Assembly (NCBI GenBank): GCA_009777095.1
Contig: WRMN01000003.1
Location: forward strand, 107,337 to 171,336
Direction: 5' to 3'
Length of the DNA stretch: 64,000 bases
From: Bacteroidales bacterium
GTDB lineage: Bacteria; Bacteroidota; Bacteroidia; Bacteroidales; UBA932
Shown: piece after piece, positions 60,620-64,000 of the stretch
Position numbering within the stretch: the stretch's first letter is position 1
Layout: the number at the start of each line of letters is the position of its first letter
The notes under the pieces: model-generated
What the model saw: the letters and a program-made list of their open reading frames with translations, nothing else
What the model was told of the DNA's origin: nothing
Database searches by the model: none
Program-made: the position numbers and the translations under genes

Positions 60620-61593
60620 TTTTAGTACTTACAACAGAGGCAGGCGATTGTTCGCACCCTCGTTTTGTTGATTGGCTCAACTACTATAAAGCCGATTATT
60701 TTATACTAACAGGTGAAAGTATTTTTGAGGGCAGAAATAAAATAGCGCTTATCAATAATGAGCTTTTTTTAAATGATACTAATCTTACAAAAAATGTTAA
60801 GATTGTTTTTAATCGTCGATGGTTAACTACAAGCGAGTTGCCGATAATTTCACAAGACAAGATTTTAAATACGGATTTAAAGATAAATTTATCCAGGGAA
60901 ATCAACGAATTATATGCTTTTTTGAATTATAATTTGCAAAAAGCAGTTTGGTTGCCTGATCCGCAATCTATGAACGTAAATAAACTTACTGTTTTAGAAA
61001 CAGCCAGAAGTGTTGCTATTGATGTGCCCGATTATATTGTTACGAACCAAAAAAACAAATTGATTGCATTTTGTAGTAAGCATAATAGGGTTATTACAAA
61101 AGCATTAAGTAATTTCAAGAAATTAAACACTTCAGATAATTTATTGATAAATCCTATTTACACGAAATTAATTACCGATGAGTTAATAGAAAAGCTACCA
61201 GAGACATTTTTCATGAGTTTCTTTCAACAATATATTCCAAAAGAAAAAGAATACAGAGTTTTGTTTTTCAATAATCTATGTTATACCGCCGAGCTATTAA
61301 CACAAGAAAATGATTTTTCGTCAATTGATTCAAGGAATATAGATAACCTAATGTCAACTGTTAGGATTGTAAAAAGTGATTTGCCCGATAATGTGAAAGA
61401 AAATTTATCAATTTTAATGAAAAAGCTGAATTTGAATATCGGTTGCATCGACTTGATTAAATGTGCTGAAAAGTATTATTTTTTAGAAGTTAATCCTGTA
61501 GGACAAATTGAAGGCTACTCAACAAAATCAAATTTAAATTTTGAAAAAGACGTGGTTGAATTTATGATAGAATATGACAAACAAAACAGTTGA
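60616..61593 (+). CDS. gwsG: ATP-grasp peptide maturase, grasp-with-spasm system
   Basis: The 325-residue ligase resembles the MdnC/PsnB-type enzymes that make graspetides by joining acidic side chains to Ser, Thr or Lys. Visible motifs are FNRRW (65-69), KLTVLETARSVAIDVPDYIV (123-142), FQQYIPKEKEYRV (203-215), the metal residue in CIDL (D279) and FLEVNPVGQ (289-297; E291, N293). The partner SPASM protein downstream and the length mark the grasp-with-spasm type (TIGR04192-like). The gene is very AT-rich. Confidence 0.88.
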   Translation: MILVLTTEAGDCSHPRFVDWLNYYKADYFILTGESIFEGRNKIALINNELFLNDTNLTKNVKIVFNRRWLTTSELPIISQDKILNTDLKINLSREINELYAFLNYNLQKAVWLPDPQSMNVNKLTVLETARSVAIDVPDYIVTNQKNKLIAFCSKHNRVITKALSNFKKLNTSDNLLINPIYTKLITDELIEKLPETFFMSFFQQYIPKEKEYRVLFFNNLCYTAELLTQENDFSSIDSRNIDNLMSTVRIVKSDLPDNVKENLSILMKKLNLNIGCIDLIKCAEKYYFLEVNPVGQIEGYSTKSNLNFEKDVVEFMIEYDKQNS

Positions 61594-61771
61594 AGATATA
61601 AACAATATAGTTTTTAAGGGAATGCTGCCTGTTAGTTTTTTTGACAGTAAAGTCATTGATCTGAACGTACATTATTCAGATATACTATCTATTCCTTACT
61701 TCAATGAAAAATACCAACAAAAATCCATATTAAGAAAAGTTTCAGGTCAAGTGATTTCTAAAATTTTTTGA
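61574..61771 (+). CDS. Small unknown protein between gwsG and gwsS
   Basis: The 65-residue frame overlaps gwsG by 20 bp and ends 3 bp before gwsS. This tight tiling, in an operon whose other joins are also overlaps, supports a real gene. The product (TNKTVEDINNIVFKGMLPVS to the Lys-rich end) has no signal, no double glycine and no cysteines. It might be a leader-recognition or scaffolding partner, or a second substrate. No family is recognised. Confidence 0.6.
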   Translation: MTNKTVEDINNIVFKGMLPVSFFDSKVIDLNVHYSDILSIPYFNEKYQQKSILRKVSGQVISKIF

Positions 61772-61774
61772 AAT

Positions 61775-62728
61775 ATGATTTACTTTTCTCTTTATACTTG
61801 TTGCTTTCTTACAAAAGGATTTTCAAAAGGCTGTTTAATTGATGTCGAAAGAAACTTACATTGTTCTATTCCGCTTGAGTTATGCGCCATTTTAGAAAAT
61901 AATGAAATTTCGGAAGATTCAGATTTCAAACAATATATTGATTTTCTTAAAAATGAAGGCTTTGTTTATTTTACGGAAAAGAAAATAACAAAACAAATAC
62001 AGCATAATCAAGTATTTAGTCCCTTTATTTTTGAAAATTTGATATTTGACTTTTCAAATGTCAGTGACTTCTTTGATAGAATAAACAATATCAATCCTTT
62101 TGAAATAGAAACAATGCAACTTCGTTTTTACTGCAAACTTGACGTAGATCAAATTTATAGTATTATAAATCAAGTGATTAAAAATAATTTCAGTTCAGTA
62201 GAATTATTTTTTAACCATAGCAAAAACAACTTATCAAGCGACTATGTAAAAGTTTACAACGCTTATGAATGTATAACAAAAATTGTCATATTCGACTATA
62301 AATTAAAAAAATATCTGCAAAAAGAGAATGTTTATTATGTAGAAGAAAAATTAATATCAGAAAATCAGTGTGGTAAAATTAGTGAAAAATTCTTTTGTCC
62401 AAATTTGAGAAATTACTTGACTTCTCTTTCATTTAATTCTTGTCTTTATAAGAAAATTTCTATTGACAAAAATGGAAATATAAAAAATTGCCCTTCAATG
62501 AAAGAAAGTTATGGCAATATTAAAAATACAGCATTACAAGATGCTTTAAACAGTCCAAATTTTACAAAATTTTGGGATATTACAAAAAAAGAAATTTCTG
62601 TTTGTCAAGATTGTGAATTTAGAAATATTTGTACAGACTGTCGCTGTTTCTTGACAGAAGAAGATAATTTATTTTCCAAACCAAAAAATTGTACTTACAA
62701 CCCATATTCTACCGAGTGGGAATCCTAA
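61775..62728 (+). CDS. gwsS: SPASM-domain peptide maturase, grasp-with-spasm system
   Basis: The 317-residue protein has a C-terminal SPASM domain: C223 and C239 in a CX10GX4C pattern, C277 and C280 (CQDC), C286, C289, C291 and C306. This should hold auxiliary iron-sulfur clusters. The N-terminal part has no CxxxCxxC radical-SAM motif, which fits the non-radical SPASM partner of grasp-with-spasm clusters (TIGR04193-like). It may guide the precursor or help the ATP-grasp enzyme; its chemistry is not settled. The gene is very AT-rich. Confidence 0.85.
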   Translation: MIYFSLYTCCFLTKGFSKGCLIDVERNLHCSIPLELCAILENNEISEDSDFKQYIDFLKNEGFVYFTEKKITKQIQHNQVFSPFIFENLIFDFSNVSDFFDRINNINPFEIETMQLRFYCKLDVDQIYSIINQVIKNNFSSVELFFNHSKNNLSSDYVKVYNAYECITKIVIFDYKLKKYLQKENVYYVEEKLISENQCGKISEKFFCPNLRNYLTSLSFNSCLYKKISIDKNGNIKNCPSMKESYGNIKNTALQDALNSPNFTKFWDITKKEISVCQDCEFRNICTDCRCFLTEEDNLFSKPKNCTYNPYSTEWES

Positions 62729-62739
62729 AACAAGTAGAA

Positions 62740-64000
62740 ATGAACAAAGGGTTTCTTCATACCCGCCAGCACGACGCCATGGACTGCGGCCCTGCCTGCC
62801 TGCAAATGATTGCCAAGCATTATGGGCGGAACTACAGTCTGCAGGGCCTGCGCGAGAACTGTTTCCTCACGCGCGAAGGAGTGTCGATGCTGGGAATTAG
62901 CGAAGCGGCAGAGAAAATCGGTTTTCGTACTACAGGCGCGAGAATTTCTTTTGAACAATTGGCCGAAGCGCCGCTGCCCTGTATTGTGCATTGGAAGCAA
63001 AATCATTTTGTGGTGGTCTATGACATAAAGCGGAAGGGTAAAAGGTGTAAGGTGAAGGGTGAGAGAATGGGGCTACAACCTAAGGTCTTTGCCGGAGCAG
63101 ATTGCTTCGCTGACGCTCGCAATGACGACGAAGCAAATCCGCCCTTGACCGATAATCTTACTAAAGCAGCAATTCTCGTAGCCGACCCTGCGCACGGCCT
63201 CATCAAATATAGCAAAGAGGAATTTCTGAGCGGCTGGCTTTCGTCGCGCAAAGATGATGAAGACCGCGGCATCGCCCTGCTGCTCGAACCTACGCCCGAT
63301 TTCTACGCTCAAGAGGGAGAACGCGAAGACCGTACCAAGTTTTTCTTCCTCTTTAAATACCTGCGACCCTACTATAAACTCATCGGGCAGCTGTTTTTGG
63401 GTATGCTCTTAGGCACGCTATTGCAACTCATTTTTCCCTTCCTCACCCAAAGCATAGTCGATTACGGAATCAACAATAATAATCTCTCTTTCGTAACGCT
63501 TATTCTCATTGCGCAGCTTACCCTCTTTACCGCGCAAACGGCCGTGGAGTTTATCCGCTCGTGGATATTGCTGCACATCAGCACCCGCATCAACATTTCT
63601 ATCATATCCGACTTCCTCATCAAACTCATGAAGCTGCCCATCGGATTTTTCGATACCAAGATGATCGGCGACATCATGCAGCGCATCGGCGACCATAGCC
63701 GCATTCAATCATTCCTGACCTCTACCACGCTGACTACGCTCTTTTCTTTGGTCAGTTTTGTGGTCTTTATCGGAGTATTGGCTTTTTACAATGCAACCCT
63801 GCTCTTGGTTTTTTTAATTGCAAGTACGCTGTACGTGCTGTGGGTGCTGCTCTTTCTCAAACGGCGAAAAGCCTTGGATTATAAACGTTTTGCACAGGCT
63901 TCCGCCCAGCAGAGCAACCTCTACCAAATGATTACCGGTATGCAGGAAATCAAGCAGAACAACTGCGAGCGGCAAAAACGCTGGGAGTGGGAACGCATTC
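62740..64000 (+). CDS. C39 peptidase-containing ABC exporter, cut by the window end
   Basis: The frame is open from the ATG at 62740 to the window edge (420 codons). An N-terminal C39 peptidase (QHDAMDCGPACLQMIAKHYG; catalytic C16, H89 in NHFVVVYD, D149 in VADPAHG) precedes the transmembrane part of an ABC exporter (from about residue 200). The nucleotide-binding domain lies outside. It should cut the Gly-Gly leader and export the peptide. Between H89 and D149 there are about 43 extra residues, coded by an inserted dispersed repeat. The gene is much richer in GC than the maturase genes before it. Confidence 0.88.
   Translation, partial: MNKGFLHTRQHDAMDCGPACLQMIAKHYGRNYSLQGLRENCFLTREGVSMLGISEAAEKIGFRTTGARISFEQLAEAPLPCIVHWKQNHFVVVYDIKRKGKRCKVKGERMGLQPKVFAGADCFADARNDDEANPPLTDNLTKAAILVADPAHGLIKYSKEEFLSGWLSSRKDDEDRGIALLLEPTPDFYAQEGEREDRTKFFFLFKYLRPYYKLIGQLFLGMLLGTLLQLIFPFLTQSIVDYGINNNNLSFVTLILIAQLTLFTAQTAVEFIRSWILLHISTRINISIISDFLIKLMKLPIGFFDTKMIGDIMQRIGDHSRIQSFLTSTTLTTLFSLVSFVVFIGVLAFYNATLLLVFLIASTLYVLWVLLFLKRRKALDYKRFAQASAQQSNLYQMITGMQEIKQNNCERQKRWEWERI
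63100..63127 (-). repeat. GTCATTGCGA-type dispersed repeat inside the exporter gene
   Basis: GATTGCTTCGCTGACG and GCTCGCAATGACG here are the reverse of the repeat ends at 58345-58378. It lies in a longer insert of about 130 bp (roughly 63034-63165) that keeps the reading frame. Adjacent AAGGTGTAAGGTGAAGG is also typical of intergenic repeats. Confidence 0.7.

Noticed and set aside
61775..62728. GwsS as an active radical-SAM enzyme
   Set aside because: There is no CxxxCxxC motif in the N-terminal part; only the SPASM-type cysteines are present.

Overview
The window is chromosomal DNA from a member of the Bacteroidetes, most probably an anaerobic Bacteroidales. The evidence is the repeated Bacteroidetes promoter pattern (TTG, about 20 bp, TAnnTTTG), the lack of Shine-Dalgarno sites, a short primary sigma factor without region 1.1, many lipoproteins and PorT-like outer-membrane proteins, the gene order ftsH-cdsA-psd, and a PPi-type phosphofructokinase. 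Family or genus cannot be named from this sequence alone.

Layout. 1-4.4 kb: start of an alpha-2-macroglobulin-like lipoprotein, a DUF4143 ATPase under a 52-bp perfect palindrome, a DUF1566 secreted protein, pth and rplY. 4.5-10.3 kb: ilvE, a secreted endonuclease/phosphatase-fold protein, and a PCMD-type surface lipoprotein with its outer-membrane partner. 10.3-15.7 kb: AI-2E permease, psd, cdsA, ftsH and divergent birA. 15.7-20 kb: a probable 6S RNA with terminator, two secreted proteins of unknown role, manC, and initiator tRNA-fMet. 20-25.3 kb: AraC regulator, HAD nucleotidase, rpoD, IMPACT-family protein, dicarboxylate symporter, recR. 25.3-30.8 kb: a uronate locus (DUF4861, kduD, exuT on one side; kdgK, kdgA on the other) that carries keto-deoxy sugars to pyruvate and glyceraldehyde-3-phosphate. 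30.8-34 kb: a small AT-rich accessory island with unknown genes and a second DUF4143 ATPase, the latter flanked by 147-bp direct repeats that duplicate the asmA promoter. 34-46.6 kb: AsmA, tRNA-Arg, a pfk operon, fba, an OmpA lipoprotein, an ATPase, hemW, zupT. 46.6-55.2 kb: a second DUF1566 lipoprotein, then an oxidative-stress/iron group (ferritin, DoxX, superoxide dismutase, TonB receptor, rubrerythrin, cupin) and DsbD. 55.2-59 kb: two S41-type proteins and a ParE-type toxin-antitoxin pair.

59.2 kb to the end is the most interesting part: a ribosomal peptide (RiPP) cluster of the grasp-with-spasm type. It has an XRE regulator, a 60-residue precursor with a Gly-Gly leader and an EF-hand-like acidic loop, a strong hairpin terminator straight after the precursor, a DUF6624 lipoprotein, an ATP-grasp ligase, an undescribed 65-residue protein, a SPASM protein without a radical-SAM motif, and a C39 peptidase/ABC exporter cut by the window edge. 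The likely flow is: precursor made in excess, side chains cross-linked by the ATP-grasp/SPASM pair, leader cut and product exported by the C39 transporter. The exporter gene holds an in-frame dispersed repeat between its catalytic His and Asp.

A second notable point is that the two DUF1566 paralogues (near 2.5 and 47.3 kb) differ in a way that resembles targets of a diversity-generating retroelement, although no reverse transcriptase lies in the window.
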